This document shows, piece by piece, positions 9,941 to 20,682 of a DNA stretch of 64,000 bases; the first letter of the stretch is position 1; each line of letters starts with the position of its first letter. The stretch is from Vibrio sp. Hep-1b-8 (GTDB lineage: Bacteria; Pseudomonadota; Gammaproteobacteria; Enterobacterales; Vibrionaceae): assembly GCF_006124995.1 (NCBI RefSeq), contig NZ_QEWN01000113.1:25385-89384 (forward strand), read 5' to 3'. A program made the position numbers and the translations under genes. The notes under the pieces were generated by a model. That model worked only from the letters and a program-made list of their open reading frames with translations, was not told where the DNA came from and made no database searches.

Positions 9941-10028
9941 GACAAACCTTGTCTGTAAGTTACATTCCATGAATCAATGCCCACTATAACATGCTTTAGC
10001 AGACATTGACTGTATGCAGTTCTCTAAA

Positions 10029-10241
10029 TCAAAAACGGTTCTTTAGTTGGATATCGACACTTTCATGCAGTTCTGAATAAACCACAACAGCTTCCCCTGA
10101 CTCTAGTTGAGAGTGGATTTGGTCAACTTTGTCTTGTAGTGAAACCTCGACATCACCATAGTCTGTTCCTTCGCGAAGAATAAACTCGCGTATCAGATTC
10201 TCCAGTGTCTCCGGTGCAATTTGTTGCCATGGGACGATCAT
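10029..10241 (-). CDS. yheU: YheU family protein
   Basis: A 70-aa protein of the UPF0270/YheU family with unknown biochemical role. The family pattern is visible in [27 protein letters not shown] and [12 protein letters not shown]. It sits between yheT and prkB, the same order as in E. coli (yheT-yheU-prkB), in a probable leftward operon. Confidence 0.85.
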   Translation of the reverse strand: MIVPWQQIAPETLENLIREFILREGTDYGDVEVSLQDKVDQIHSQLESGEAVVVYSELHESVDIQLKNRF

Positions 10242-10282
10242 AAAGACCTCTTCATTTTATGTTCGGTGAATTGTGCGCGCTA

Positions 10283-11260
10283 TTATGCCGAAGCGGCAAG
10301 ACTTTCATAGTAGGCAGGCAGAGCTTCTTCTAACCAAAATCTTGGCTTGAGTGCGCTACCTGTAACAAATCCCACATGGCCACCTTGTTCAAACAGCCGA
10401 TAGTCGATGTTATCGGGCAGCACGTATTTGGGGATGACATCTTCGGTCATGAACGGGTCATCCTTGGCGTGGATGATCTGTGTTGGCAGCGTGATTTCTT
10501 TGAGTCGATGTATCCCTGAGCACTGGTGATAATAGTCGGCTGCATCTTTGAAACCATGCAAAGGTGCAGTGATAAGGTCATCGAACTCGTACAATTTGGT
10601 GACACGCTTGATATTCTGATAGCTTAACCCCAACTCGCCTTTTAACAGATGGTGTTTTTGTAAGGCGCTTTTCTTTAGCGATGACAGCAAATAGTTTTTG
10701 TACAACTTGGAAAAGCCTTGCTCGATACGTTCTGAGCAGGCAGATAGGTCGAGTGGCGCAGAAACAATGGTTGCGGCATCGAGTAAAGGCTGGCTGTTGT
10801 AGGTAGCGAGATAGTTGGCCAGCATATTTCCACCCAAAGAAATGCCAACCGCGACCTTGGTCTGTGTTGGGAAACGTTGGTTGAGGTGCTCTAAGAAAAA
10901 GCGTGCGTCTTCCACCTCGCCGGAGTGATAGGCGCGGGCGAGTCTGTTGGGCTTACCACTACAGCCACGAAAATGCATCATCACAGAGAGCCAACCTTGT
11001 TTGGCGAAGGCATCCATTAGACCATTCGCATACGGACTGTAAAAACAGCCTTCCAAGCCGTGAAAAAGAACAAAAATAGGCTTGTTAGTGTTTGACTGCT
11101 GATCGACGTTTTCACTCCAAGCAATATCAAGAAAGTCACCATCAGGCGTGTCTAAAGTTTGCCAGACGGGTTCAAATAAGGCTTTCTTCCGAATAAATCG
11201 CGGTGCGAGTGTTTGTAGGTGAGGATTTGTTAATCCTTTAGCAGCAACAAATTGAGTCAT
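10283..11260 (-). CDS. yheT: YheT-family alpha/beta hydrolase
   Basis: A 325-aa alpha/beta hydrolase. The nucleophile elbow GISLGGN, the acid turn HAKDDPF and the histidine motif GGHVGF form the expected Ser-Asp-His triad, and FHGLEGCFYSPYANG is a typical YheT oxyanion segment. The natural substrate of YheT is unknown. It begins nine bases after the TIGR02444 gene in the same leftward operon. Confidence 0.88.
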   Translation of the reverse strand: MTQFVAAKGLTNPHLQTLAPRFIRKKALFEPVWQTLDTPDGDFLDIAWSENVDQQSNTNKPIFVLFHGLEGCFYSPYANGLMDAFAKQGWLSVMMHFRGCSGKPNRLARAYHSGEVEDARFFLEHLNQRFPTQTKVAVGISLGGNMLANYLATYNSQPLLDAATIVSAPLDLSACSERIEQGFSKLYKNYLLSSLKKSALQKHHLLKGELGLSYQNIKRVTKLYEFDDLITAPLHGFKDAADYYHQCSGIHRLKEITLPTQIIHAKDDPFMTEDVIPKYVLPDNIDYRLFEQGGHVGFVTGSALKPRFWLEEALPAYYESLAASA

Positions 11261-11269
11261 AAAGGCTCT

Positions 11270-11749
11270 CTACAGGTTGGCAATGTTGTCTATGGGGTCG
11301 GCAAAGGCTGAATAGAGTTGTTCGCCACCTAATTGACGGCAGTAGCGCAAGGTCAGGGGTTCTGCGTGATTCGTACTCAATTCGATGGTGTTAATACAGT
11401 CAACCAGATCGGATTGTTGCTGCTTTTCAAGTTGCAACTCAAATTGGAGTGACTCGCGATACAGAGTGTCAGGTAGGTGGAACTTCAACTTACGTCGTAA
11501 CTCCCTATAGCTCAGAAGTAAGGCTTCGGAACGGCCTAAACACTCTTCTACGCGATGCCAGTCCTCTTCGCCAAAGCAGACCTGCTGTTCATCAAGCCAC
11601 TTGAGTAACAACAGCAGGTTAACGTTGCCTTTAAATTGGTTTTGCAGATGTAAGCACGCCTCTTTTACTTCTCGCACGCTATAGTACTGTAGGCTAAATT
11701 GCCATAAGCGTTCGAGTGTTAGAGAAATTGAGGCGGGCTTTGAACTCAT
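11270..11749 (-). CDS. TIGR02444 family protein
   Basis: A 159-aa soluble protein with leucine- and glutamine-rich helices and no catalytic motif I can name. It matches my recollection of the TIGR02444 family, found between yheS and yheT in Vibrio and relatives. Its ATG overlaps the ABC-F stop (ATGA at 11746-11749), so the two genes are translationally coupled. Function unknown. Confidence 0.7.
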   Translation of the reverse strand: MSSKPASISLTLERLWQFSLQYYSVREVKEACLHLQNQFKGNVNLLLLLKWLDEQQVCFGEEDWHRVEECLGRSEALLLSYRELRRKLKFHLPDTLYRESLQFELQLEKQQQSDLVDCINTIELSTNHAEPLTLRYCRQLGGEQLYSAFADPIDNIANL

Positions 11750-13668
11750 TGACTATTGAACTCCTGTTCCATCTGCTCTAGCTCTTCCTGTAGAGCCATC
11801 CACTCTATTTCGACCTCTTCAAGCAAGCTTTTACTTTCTGCTTGAAGCGCTAGTACTTGGTTAAGTTTAGCTTTATTTTCGGCGTCATAAAGTGAGTTAT
11901 CTGATAATTGGGCCTCTGCTTGTGCTAAGGCTTCTCCCAACTTATCCATTTTCTCTTCAAGTTTTGTCAGGTTTTTGCGAATAGGTGCAGTCTGTTTGCG
12001 AAATTCTGCTTCACGGCGTTTTTGGTCTTTTTTCGCCGCCGCACTGTTTTCAGACTTTTTCTCTGGTTGTTGTGCTTGCGCTTCACGGCGTTCCGATTTT
12101 TGTTGTTCAGTCAGCCACTTGTAGTAATCGTTTAGGTCACCATCAAATGGAGCCACTTGGCGATCGTGAACCAAGTAAAGATCGTCTGTTGTCGCACGAA
12201 GTAAGTAGCGGTCGTGGGAAACAATGACCATTGCGCCTTCAAACGTTTGTAGCGCCATAGTTAAGGCTTGACGCATATCGAGATCGAGGTGGTTGGTTGG
12301 TTCATCGAGAAGTAAAAGGTTTGGTTTTTGCCAAACAATCAGAGCGAGAACAAGACGCGCTTTTTCACCGCCAGAGAAGGGGGCTACTTTTTCTAGTGCT
12401 TTATCACCCTGAAAGCCAAAACTGCCGAGGTAGTTACGTAGCTCGAGTTCGTTTTTGTCAGGCGCAATTTGCATCATGTGTTGCAGAGGGGTTTCCTCTG
12501 GGTGCAAAGTTTCTAGCTGATGCTGCGCAAAGTAGCCAATCTTAACCCCTTGAGAGTAGGTTAAGTCACCACCTTGAGGTTTGAGTTCTCGAGAAAGGAG
12601 CTTAATCAGGGTCGATTTACCCGCACCATTACGTCCAAGTAAGCCAATTCGACTACCAGGCACCAAGTTAAGGCGAATCTTTTCTAAAATCAGATTGTCA
12701 CTATATCCCGCCGAGACTTCGTCCATCATGATGATTGGGTTAGGAAGTGCATCAGGATCGCGGAACTGGAAACTGAATGGGTTATCCAACTGTGCGGGCA
12801 GAACTTTCTCCATACGCTCCAGCGCTTTGATTCGGCTTTGAGCTTGACGCGCTTTCGAGGCTTTGTAGCGGAAACGGTCAATGTAGCTTTGCATGTGGGA
12901 CATCTGCTTCTGCTGTTTCTCAAACTGAGCTTGTTGCAGAATCAGTTTTTGAGCACGCTGCTCTTCAAATGATGAGTAGTTACCCGTGTACTCATTTAGT
13001 CTTTGGTTCTCGACGTGAATGATTCGACCTACGATAGGATCTAAGAAATCTCGGTCGTGAGAGATAAGAACCAGCGTACCTGGGTAATTTTGTAGCCAGC
13101 GTTCTAGCCACATAACCGCATCAAGGTCTAAGTGGTTGGTTGGCTCATCGAGTAGCAGTAGATCTGAGCGACATAGAAGAGCTTGTGCCAAGTTAAGACG
13201 CATACGCCAGCCGCCGGAGAACTGAGTTAAGTTCCAACTCATTTGCTGCTGGCTAAAACCAAGACCATCAAGGAGCTCCGCTGCTCGAGCACGAATGCTG
13301 TAGCCGCCAATGGTTTCTATTTGACCATGTATTTCAGCGACCAATGTGCCGTGATCTTTTTGCTCAGCATCGAGTAACTCCGATTCTAGACGGCGATACT
13401 CTCGGTCACCATCAATGACGTATTCAATGGCGCTGCGCTCTAACGCTGGGGTTTCCTGTGCTACCCAAGCCATCTCCCAATGTGCGGGTTTGCTAAAGTT
13501 ACCCGCATCAATAGAAAGTTCATCCTTGATCAGGGCGAATAGTGTCGATTTACCACAACCATTTTTTCCGACCAAACCGACTTTATCGCCAGGCTGGATG
13601 GTTGCTGAAGCTTGTTCAAGAAGTGGTTTACCACCGCGAAGAAGCTGGATGCCAGAGAAGGTAATCAT
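11746..13668 (-). CDS. yheS: ABC-F ribosome-associated ATPase (YheS type)
   Basis: A soluble ABC-F protein of 640 aa with two ATPase cassettes. Walker A motifs are GKNGCGKST and GRNGAGKST, signatures are QFSGGWRMRL and PFSGGEKARL, and both cassettes carry LLLLDEPTNHLDLD. The inter-domain linker is rich in Gln, Lys and Arg, and the C-terminus is a coiled coil (about residues 530-640). ABC-F proteins act at the ribosomal exit site during stalled translation. I chose ATG 13668 (MITFSGIQLL), since the 18 residues upstream do not fit the family. Confidence 0.9.
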   Translation of the reverse strand: MITFSGIQLLRGGKPLLEQASATIQPGDKVGLVGKNGCGKSTLFALIKDELSIDAGNFSKPAHWEMAWVAQETPALERSAIEYVIDGDREYRRLESELLDAEQKDHGTLVAEIHGQIETIGGYSIRARAAELLDGLGFSQQQMSWNLTQFSGGWRMRLNLAQALLCRSDLLLLDEPTNHLDLDAVMWLERWLQNYPGTLVLISHDRDFLDPIVGRIIHVENQRLNEYTGNYSSFEEQRAQKLILQQAQFEKQQKQMSHMQSYIDRFRYKASKARQAQSRIKALERMEKVLPAQLDNPFSFQFRDPDALPNPIIMMDEVSAGYSDNLILEKIRLNLVPGSRIGLLGRNGAGKSTLIKLLSRELKPQGGDLTYSQGVKIGYFAQHQLETLHPEETPLQHMMQIAPDKNELELRNYLGSFGFQGDKALEKVAPFSGGEKARLVLALIVWQKPNLLLLDEPTNHLDLDMRQALTMALQTFEGAMVIVSHDRYLLRATTDDLYLVHDRQVAPFDGDLNDYYKWLTEQQKSERREAQAQQPEKKSENSAAAKKDQKRREAEFRKQTAPIRKNLTKLEEKMDKLGEALAQAEAQLSDNSLYDAENKAKLNQVLALQAESKSLLEEVEIEWMALQEELEQMEQEFNSQ

Positions 13669-13827
13669 AATCTTTTGCTTTGTCGTTACTCGTATTGCGT
13701 CGAATAGTAGGGCACTTAACAAGCTATGTCGATCATTGCGTTATCACGACTAACAACGTATAACAAACTGATAACGATAAATAATGCTTAGTAGGCTATA
13801 AACAGTAAAAGGATTGCTGTCGAACGA

Positions 13828-14415
13828 ATGCAAACTCTATCCTCCGATAAGCCCAAGGTATTGGTGTTGTATGCTCACCCTGAGTCACAAACGTCTGTGG
13901 CTAACCAAATGATGATCAAGAAAATAGAATCGCTTGATCACGTCACTGTGCACGATCTTTATGCACATTATCCAGACTTCTTTATTGATGTCAGTGCTGA
14001 ACAAAAATTACTGGCTGAGCATGATGTGATTGTCTTCCACCATCCGCTCTTTATGTATTCCTGTCCGGCGTTGCTTAAAGAGTGGCTAGACCGTGTTATT
14101 GGAAAAGGCTTTGCCTTTGGTAAAGGTGAAGCTTTAAAGGGTAAATATTGGCGAAGCGTGATCACGACGGGGGGCCAAGAAGGAGCTTTCGGTAAGACAG
14201 GTTATAACCGCTACCCGCTATCGGAAATTTTGCAACCATTTGAATTGACGGCGGCCTTGTGCCAGATGCATTGGATAGAACCACTGGTCTTGTACTGGGC
14301 ACGAAATGTGTCTGAAATGGAACGTTGTCAGCATGCTGAGCGTTACCGCCTATGGCTGAGTGATCCACTTCGGAGTGAAGTTGCGGAGATGGTGGGAGGT
14401 GAAAATGGCGCTTGA
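13828..14415 (+). CDS. kefG: KefG-like ancillary NAD(P)H oxidoreductase
   Basis: A 195-aa flavodoxin-fold quinone reductase family protein ([47 protein letters not shown]). In E. coli KefG is required for full activity of the KefB potassium efflux system. It overlaps kefB by 11 bp, which supports the pairing. It is divergent from yheS with about 160 bp between starts. Confidence 0.85.
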   Translation: MQTLSSDKPKVLVLYAHPESQTSVANQMMIKKIESLDHVTVHDLYAHYPDFFIDVSAEQKLLAEHDVIVFHHPLFMYSCPALLKEWLDRVIGKGFAFGKGEALKGKYWRSVITTGGQEGAFGKTGYNRYPLSEILQPFELTAALCQMHWIEPLVLYWARNVSEMERCQHAERYRLWLSDPLRSEVAEMVGGENGA

Positions 14416-16201
14416 GAATGATTTTCTACAGAGTAGCGTTATTTTTCTGACCGCAGCTGTTGTTGCTGTTCCTCTTGCTCAACGCCTTGGTCTCGGTTCC
14501 GTTCTTGGCTATCTATTGGCGGGTGTTGCCATCGGCCCGTGGGGGCTTGGTTTAATCAAAGATGTCGACGCTATTCTTCATTTTGCTGAGTTTGGCGTGG
14601 TGTTGCTGCTGTTTCTGATTGGACTCGAATTAAATCCGAAAAAACTGCTTCAAATGAAAGGCCCTATCCTTGGATTAGGTGGTGCACAAGTCGTGGTGAC
14701 AACCTCAGTCATCGCCAGCGTTGCCTATGTTGTGGGAGCATCTTGGCAAACCAGTTTAACTATTGGCATGGGACTCGCGTTGTCATCCACCGCTATCGCC
14801 TTAAAAGTCATTGAAGAGCAAGGTTTGGGAGGCAGTGAAACAGGTCAATCAGGTTTTGCGGTCTTACTATTTCAAGACATTGCTGTGATCCCAATGCTTG
14901 CACTGCTTCCTGTCTTAGCTGGGAATACCGCCGGAGATTGGCTTGATGCGATATGGATGCTTGCAGGCGTAGGGGGGTTATTAATTGGCGGCCACTTCCT
15001 ACTGAGACCTCTGTTTCGATATGTTGTACTCAGTGGTGTACGTGAACTCTTTACCGTAGCTGCATTGCTGCTTGTGATTGGCATTGCCTTATCAATGAAG
15101 CAACTCGGTCTGTCTATGGCGTTGGGGACGTTTCTTGCCGGGGTTCTCTTGGCGGAAAGTGAGTATCGACATGAGCTAGAAATTGCCATCGAACCGTTCA
15201 AAGGGCTGTTGCTTGGGTTGTTCTTTATCGCTGTTGGTATGGCGGTGAATCTTGGTCTGTTGGCTTTGCAACCCATTGCCGTGCTGTCTGCGGTCATTGG
15301 TTTAGTGGTTGTAAAAGGTCTGATTCTTTACCTACTTGCGCGTTTGTCTGGTAGTCGAGCGAAATCTCGCAGCAAAATGGCGGCAATTCTTAGTCAGGGT
15401 GGCGAGTTCGCATTCGTTATTTTTACCGCAGCAAGTAGTGAAGGATTACTCGACCAACAGCAAACCGCGTTTCTTTTGGTGGTGGTCAGTTTATCCATGG
15501 TCACGACGCCATTATTATTGATGGCACAAAGCCGCTGGTATGCACGAGGACTTAACACCGACCTTGAGGGTAGGTTGCAAAGTGATGTCGTCAACAAGCA
15601 GCCAAGAGTGATTATTGCGGGCTTTGGGCGTTTTGGGCAGATTGTCGGCCGTCTGATGTATGCCAACAAAATTAAAGTGACGGTACTCGAAAGTGATGCG
15701 AGCCAGATTAAGTTACTGCGTAAATATGGCTACAAAGTATTTTATGGTGACGCGACCCAACTTGACTTATTACGAGCTGCCGGTGCGGATAAAGCTGAGG
15801 CAATGATAATCTGTACCGATTCACCTGATGAAATCATGAAGATTATTGGATTGTGTCAGACGCATTTTCCGCGCTTGAAACTATTAGCCCGAGCACGAAG
15901 TCGTGTTGAGGCATACCAATTACTGAGCCAAGGTGTTGACAGTTATTCCCGTGAGACCTTCTTAGGGGCGCTTGATCTTGGTCGACAGGCTCTCGTTAGT
16001 TTAGGTATGCACCCATATCAGGCAAAGAGAGCGGAAGCTCACTTTAGAAAACTTGATAATGCTATGCTGAAAGAGCTGCTTCCTCAGCATAATGATGATA
16101 AACAATTGGCCCAAAGAGCCAAAGAAGCCCGAAAAGAACTGGAAGAGATTTTTGGTCGTGAGTTAGAAAACGATCAGCAATCAAAAAACTTCTGGGATTA
16201 A
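14405..16201 (+). CDS. kefB: Glutathione-regulated potassium efflux antiporter KefB
   Basis: A 598-aa CPA2 antiporter. The first about 380 residues are membrane helices ([46 protein letters not shown]). A cytosolic RCK/TrkA-N domain follows, with the Rossmann motif [17 protein letters not shown] and downstream [12 protein letters not shown]. It exports K+ in exchange for H+ when electrophiles form glutathione adducts. ATG 14405 lies inside the end of kefG and is the family-conserved start. Confidence 0.9.
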   Translation: MALENDFLQSSVIFLTAAVVAVPLAQRLGLGSVLGYLLAGVAIGPWGLGLIKDVDAILHFAEFGVVLLLFLIGLELNPKKLLQMKGPILGLGGAQVVVTTSVIASVAYVVGASWQTSLTIGMGLALSSTAIALKVIEEQGLGGSETGQSGFAVLLFQDIAVIPMLALLPVLAGNTAGDWLDAIWMLAGVGGLLIGGHFLLRPLFRYVVLSGVRELFTVAALLLVIGIALSMKQLGLSMALGTFLAGVLLAESEYRHELEIAIEPFKGLLLGLFFIAVGMAVNLGLLALQPIAVLSAVIGLVVVKGLILYLLARLSGSRAKSRSKMAAILSQGGEFAFVIFTAASSEGLLDQQQTAFLLVVVSLSMVTTPLLLMAQSRWYARGLNTDLEGRLQSDVVNKQPRVIIAGFGRFGQIVGRLMYANKIKVTVLESDASQIKLLRKYGYKVFYGDATQLDLLRAAGADKAEAMIICTDSPDEIMKIIGLCQTHFPRLKLLARARSRVEAYQLLSQGVDSYSRETFLGALDLGRQALVSLGMHPYQAKRAEAHFRKLDNAMLKELLPQHNDDKQLAQRAKEARKELEEIFGRELENDQQSKNFWD

Positions 16202-16217
16202 CAGTGAAACGAGAGAA

Positions 16218-16412
16218 ATGAAGAAAAGATTTATCGCAGGCGCTAGTTGTCCAAAGTGTTCACAACAAGACACTTTACGCTGGTGGATAGAGAATAATAT
16301 TGAATTAGTAGAGTGTGTTGAGTGCGGTCATCAGGATCAACGTACACCACAATCGGTTGATAGTAGCGACCATGGTGGGCAAAATATGATCGGTATTTTT
16401 AAGCCGGATTGA
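16218..16412 (+). CDS. yheV: YheV family zinc-ribbon protein
   Basis: A 64-aa protein with two CxxC pairs (Cys11/Cys14 in SCPKCS and Cys33/Cys36 in VECVECGH), typical of a zinc ribbon, and the GIFKP tail. It lies 16 bp after kefB as in E. coli. Function unknown. Confidence 0.87.
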   Translation: MKKRFIAGASCPKCSQQDTLRWWIENNIELVECVECGHQDQRTPQSVDSSDHGGQNMIGIFKPD

Positions 16413-16505
16413 TTGTGTTTCTCTAAATCATCCCCATAATATGCCCCGTAGAAAGTATGCCGACACTAACGAATGTTAGGGTCCTTTATCCTCCTTGGAG
16501 TCAAT

Positions 16506-17087
16506 ATGAAAATTGAAAAGAACGTAGTTGTAAGTCTTGCTTACCAAGTAAAACTGGAAGACGGTGTAGTCGTTGATCAATCTACAGCTGAAGCGCCACT
16601 AGATTACCTTCACGGCAATGACAACCTAATCACTGGTCTTGAAACAGCGCTAGAAGGTAAAGAAGCAGGTGCTAAGTTCTCTGTGACAGTTTCTCCAGAA
16701 GAAGCTTACGGTGAGCACAACGACGCACTAGTACAACGCGTTCCAGCGGAAGTATTCCAAGGTGTTGACCAGATTGAAGTAGGTATGCGTTTCCTAGCGG
16801 ATACAGACCAAGGTCCAATCCCTGTTGAAGTAACAGAAGTTGATGGCGATGAAGTGGTTGTTGATGGCAACCACATGCTTGCAGGTCAAACGCTAACATT
16901 TGACGTGGAAGTTGTAGCGGTACGTGAAGCGACTCAAGAAGAAATCGAACACGGCCACGTTCATCAAGCGGGTGGCTGTGGTCATGACCATGACCACGAG
17001 GGTGGCTGTTGTGGTGGCGAAGGTCATGACCACGGTGCTGAGAAAAAAGATGGCTGCTGCGGTGGCGGTAGCTGTGGCTCACACTAA
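16506..17087 (+). CDS. slyD: FKBP-type peptidyl-prolyl isomerase and metallochaperone SlyD
   Basis: A 193-aa SlyD. The FKBP domain with its inserted chaperone flap runs to about residue 145 (DGVVVDQS, PLDYLHGNDNLITGLE, GNHMLAGQTL). A histidine- and cysteine-rich tail follows (GCGHDHDHEGGCCGG, DGCCGGGSCGSH), which in SlyD binds nickel and other metals for hydrogenase maturation. ATG 16506 follows GGAG. A terminator lies at 17115. Confidence 0.95.
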   Translation: MKIEKNVVVSLAYQVKLEDGVVVDQSTAEAPLDYLHGNDNLITGLETALEGKEAGAKFSVTVSPEEAYGEHNDALVQRVPAEVFQGVDQIEVGMRFLADTDQGPIPVEVTEVDGDEVVVDGNHMLAGQTLTFDVEVVAVREATQEEIEHGHVHQAGGCGHDHDHEGGCCGGEGHDHGAEKKDGCCGGGSCGSH

Positions 17088-17114
17088 TTGTTAGTGTCTA
17101 GCTAAGCGTTAGAG

Positions 17115-17152
17115 AAGGCGTTTCCCATTATGTTGGGAAGCGCCTTTTTTTA
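17115..17152 (+). terminator. Rho-independent terminator after slyD
   Basis: A 12-bp stem (AAGGCGTTTCCC with GGGAAGCGCCTT, one G-T pair) is followed by seven T. Confidence 0.85.
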
Positions 17153-17188
17153 TGATTAAACCCGCGAGATGTACTGGAGATATCGACG

Positions 17189-18130
17189 ATGACTCAACCT
17201 TTCTCTATCGCTATTCATGGCGGTGCAGGGACTATTTTACGTGAGCAGATGAGTGAAGAGCTGAAAGCTTCGATTTTGGCCGATCTAGAAACGTCTGTTC
17301 GTGCTGGTCATAAAATACTACTCGAATCAGGCGATGCACTAGATGCGGTCGTCGCTGCGGTCAAGGTTTTAGAGGATTCGGTAAACTTCAACGCTGGTAG
17401 AGGATCTGTATTGACCCACAAAGAGATGGTTGAAATGGATGCTTCAGTCATGCACGGTAAAGAGCTAGATGCAGGCGCTGTTGCTGGAGTTCGCCATGTT
17501 CGCAATCCCATTGAGCTTGCGCGTGATGTTATGAAAAACAGCAATCATGTATTGCTGATTGGCGACGGAGCAGAGGAGTTCGCTTTTGAACTCGGCTATG
17601 AGTATACCGAGCAAGACTACTTTTTCACCGAGCGTCGCTATGAGCAGCTACTGTCAATGAAAGAGAAAGGGCTCTTTGCTCTCTCAGAATCTAAATACCC
17701 AGATGATAAAAAATACGGCACCGTTGGCGCCGTGGCCTTAGATCAGTATGGAAATCTAGCCGCAGCGACAAGCGCTGGTGGCATCACCAACAAAAAGTAT
17801 GGTCGTGTTGGTGATTCATCGATCATTGGTGCGGGAACTTACGCAGAGAATGGTAATGTTGCGGTCTCAACAACCGGTATGGGTGAATACTTTATTCGTA
17901 AAACGGTCGCTGGTGATGTAGCAGCTAGAATGCGTTATTTGAAACAAGATGTTCATACCGCGTGTGAAACCGTTATTCAGGGTGAATTAAAACAAATGGG
18001 TGGGGAAGGCGGCTTAATCGCAGTTGATGCTCAAGGAGAGCTACATTACTCGATGAATAGCTCGGGAATGTATCGCGCAGGTATCGATGTTAATGGTGAT
18101 TTGACCGTTAAAATCTATGCTGATGAATAG
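17189..18130 (+). CDS. iaaA: Isoaspartyl peptidase/L-asparaginase (Ntn-hydrolase)
   Basis: A 313-aa plant-type asparaginase precursor. It hydrolyses isoaspartyl dipeptides and asparagine after autocleaving before a threonine; here that residue is Thr178 in KKYGTVGAVA. Other hallmarks are IAIHGGAGT, FNAGRGSVLT, AAATSAGG and STTGMGE. The family symbol is by similarity. ATG 17189 has a GGAG-type site upstream. It stands alone between slyD and purA. Confidence 0.88.
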   Translation: MTQPFSIAIHGGAGTILREQMSEELKASILADLETSVRAGHKILLESGDALDAVVAAVKVLEDSVNFNAGRGSVLTHKEMVEMDASVMHGKELDAGAVAGVRHVRNPIELARDVMKNSNHVLLIGDGAEEFAFELGYEYTEQDYFFTERRYEQLLSMKEKGLFALSESKYPDDKKYGTVGAVALDQYGNLAAATSAGGITNKKYGRVGDSSIIGAGTYAENGNVAVSTTGMGEYFIRKTVAGDVAARMRYLKQDVHTACETVIQGELKQMGGEGGLIAVDAQGELHYSMNSSGMYRAGIDVNGDLTVKIYADE

Positions 18131-18281
18131 CCCAAAAAAAGACGATAGCTCTAAAAGTTTACCTAACGGACTGATTTATTTCGGCCTTATATTAATCTCT
18201 AATGGAATAGCACCATATTACACTTGCATGATTAAAAAATGACTGCAAGAAATGTGATTCGGTGCTAGAATCCATTTTTAA

Positions 18282-19619
<1,338 letters not shown>

Positions 19620-19643
19620 TTATTGATTGTTATCAGTTATTAG

Positions 19644-19671
19644 AAACCGGTGCTAAGCACCGGTTTTTTTA
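19644..19671 (+). terminator. Rho-independent terminator after purA
   Basis: A perfect 10-bp stem AAACCGGTGC/GCACCGGTTT with loop TAA is followed by a T-run. Confidence 0.9.
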
Positions 19672-19700
19672 TGTCTATTTTTCTTGCGATTCTCGATACT

Positions 19701-19720
19701 TATGGCAACAATTTGCCATA
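19701..19720. repeat. Perfect inverted repeat upstream of the motX promoter
   Basis: TATGGCAA-CAAT-TTGCCATA, with 8-bp arms, ends 17 bases before the sigma-28 element of motX. There is no T-run, so it is not a terminator. It could be an operator; no binding protein is identified. Confidence 0.45.
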
Positions 19721-19736
19721 GAGCGGCAATTTTGAT

Positions 19737-19763
19737 TAAAGAGTTAGCACCAATTGCCGATAC
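19737..19763 (+). promoter_or_regulatory. Sigma-28 (FliA) promoter of motX
   Basis: TAAAGAGT and GCCGATAC are separated by exactly 11 bases, matching the FliA consensus TAAAGTTT-N11-GCCGATAA at 13 of 16 positions. It lies 83 bp before the motX start. Late flagellar and motor genes of Vibrio are known to use sigma-28. Confidence 0.78.
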
Positions 19764-19845
19764 TAGTATCAAGCTTGCCGCGTAAGTGGCAAATCTGATG
19801 CTGACCTTGGGTTAGTGTCCATAGTCGAAGTTAAGAGTGCAGAAA

Positions 19846-20484
19846 ATGAAGCTAAGAAAATTAGCTGCTTCGATGGTGTTGGCGTTTAGTGCCTCAGTGG
19901 TACAGGCAAATGAGTTGTCTGAGATCGGTGAGCCGATACCAATTTATACCGAAGCCGAACTAATTAACCTTATCAACAACAACCAGCATTTAGAACGCGT
20001 TAAAGCCGATAACTGCCAGCTTGTTGAGGATATTGTTGCACGTGCGACTCGCATTAGCTTACCTGCGTATGAGTTTTTATACGGAGATATGCTAGCGTGG
20101 GGGGTCTGTGTTGATCAGGATGTAGAGCTAGGTCTCTATTACATGGAAAATGCTGCTCATCAAGGTTTGCCCGCCGCACTTGAACAAATTGGTCGTTACT
20201 ATTCTCGTGGAACATTAGTTCAGCAAGATAAAGAACGTGCGATTCCATATTTGCGTGAAGCGGCATCGATGGGAAACCTCAATGCTCGTATTCATTTGGC
20301 GGAGCTATTGCTGCGTGATTATGGGAGTCCACTTGATTACGAAGATGCTTATCGCTGGCTTTATAATTCGGTGACGGCAGACCAGCGAACCCATAAGCGT
20401 ATTAGTGTACTTAGGCAGGGATTAGAGCGACGAATGCCGCAGAACATTGTTGCCCGAGCTAAGAAGCGCGACACATTCTGGTAG
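19846..20484 (+). CDS. motX: Sodium-driven polar flagellar motor protein MotX
   Basis: MotX is a periplasmic T-ring component that, with MotY, holds the PomAB stator around the polar flagellar motor. The 212-aa protein has a signal peptide (cleavage likely after Ala21, VVQA) and Sel1-like repeats (LGLYYMENAAHQGLPAAL, AIPYLREAASMGNLNARI). The position between purA and rnr matches V. cholerae. I use ATG 19846; a GTG nine bases upstream is less likely. The sigma-28 promoter upstream and a terminator downstream make it monocistronic. Confidence 0.92.
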   Translation: MKLRKLAASMVLAFSASVVQANELSEIGEPIPIYTEAELINLINNNQHLERVKADNCQLVEDIVARATRISLPAYEFLYGDMLAWGVCVDQDVELGLYYMENAAHQGLPAALEQIGRYYSRGTLVQQDKERAIPYLREAASMGNLNARIHLAELLLRDYGSPLDYEDAYRWLYNSVTADQRTHKRISVLRQGLERRMPQNIVARAKKRDTFW

Positions 20485-20522
20485 AGAGTTATCCGATTGC
20501 ACTCCGGTGACCATAACCTAAC

Positions 20523-20562
20523 AACACAATGCCTAGCTTTCGCTGGGCATTGTTGTTTTTTA
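20523..20562 (+). terminator. Rho-independent terminator after motX
   Basis: Stem AATGCCTAGC/GCTGGGCATT with G-T pairs and loop TTTC is followed by GTTGTTTTTT. Confidence 0.8.
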
Positions 20563-20682
20563 GCAAACTATAGTGCTGATGAAAAGGCAGTGAAATTTCA
20601 AGAATTTGTTTCGACTTACCTGTAGCTTAATCAGTGAGTCAGATATACTAGATTTAAATTCCTTCCTTTATTAGGCGCGCCT

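Noticed and set aside
16672..17082. A 136-residue histidine-rich frame opposite slyD
   Set aside because: It is the complement of the repetitive His/Gly coding sequence of slyD, whose family assignment is certain.
18224..18271. TTGCAT and TAGAAT as the purA promoter
   Set aside because: The spacing is 36 bp, so they cannot form one promoter; no PurR-like operator was seen in the gap either.
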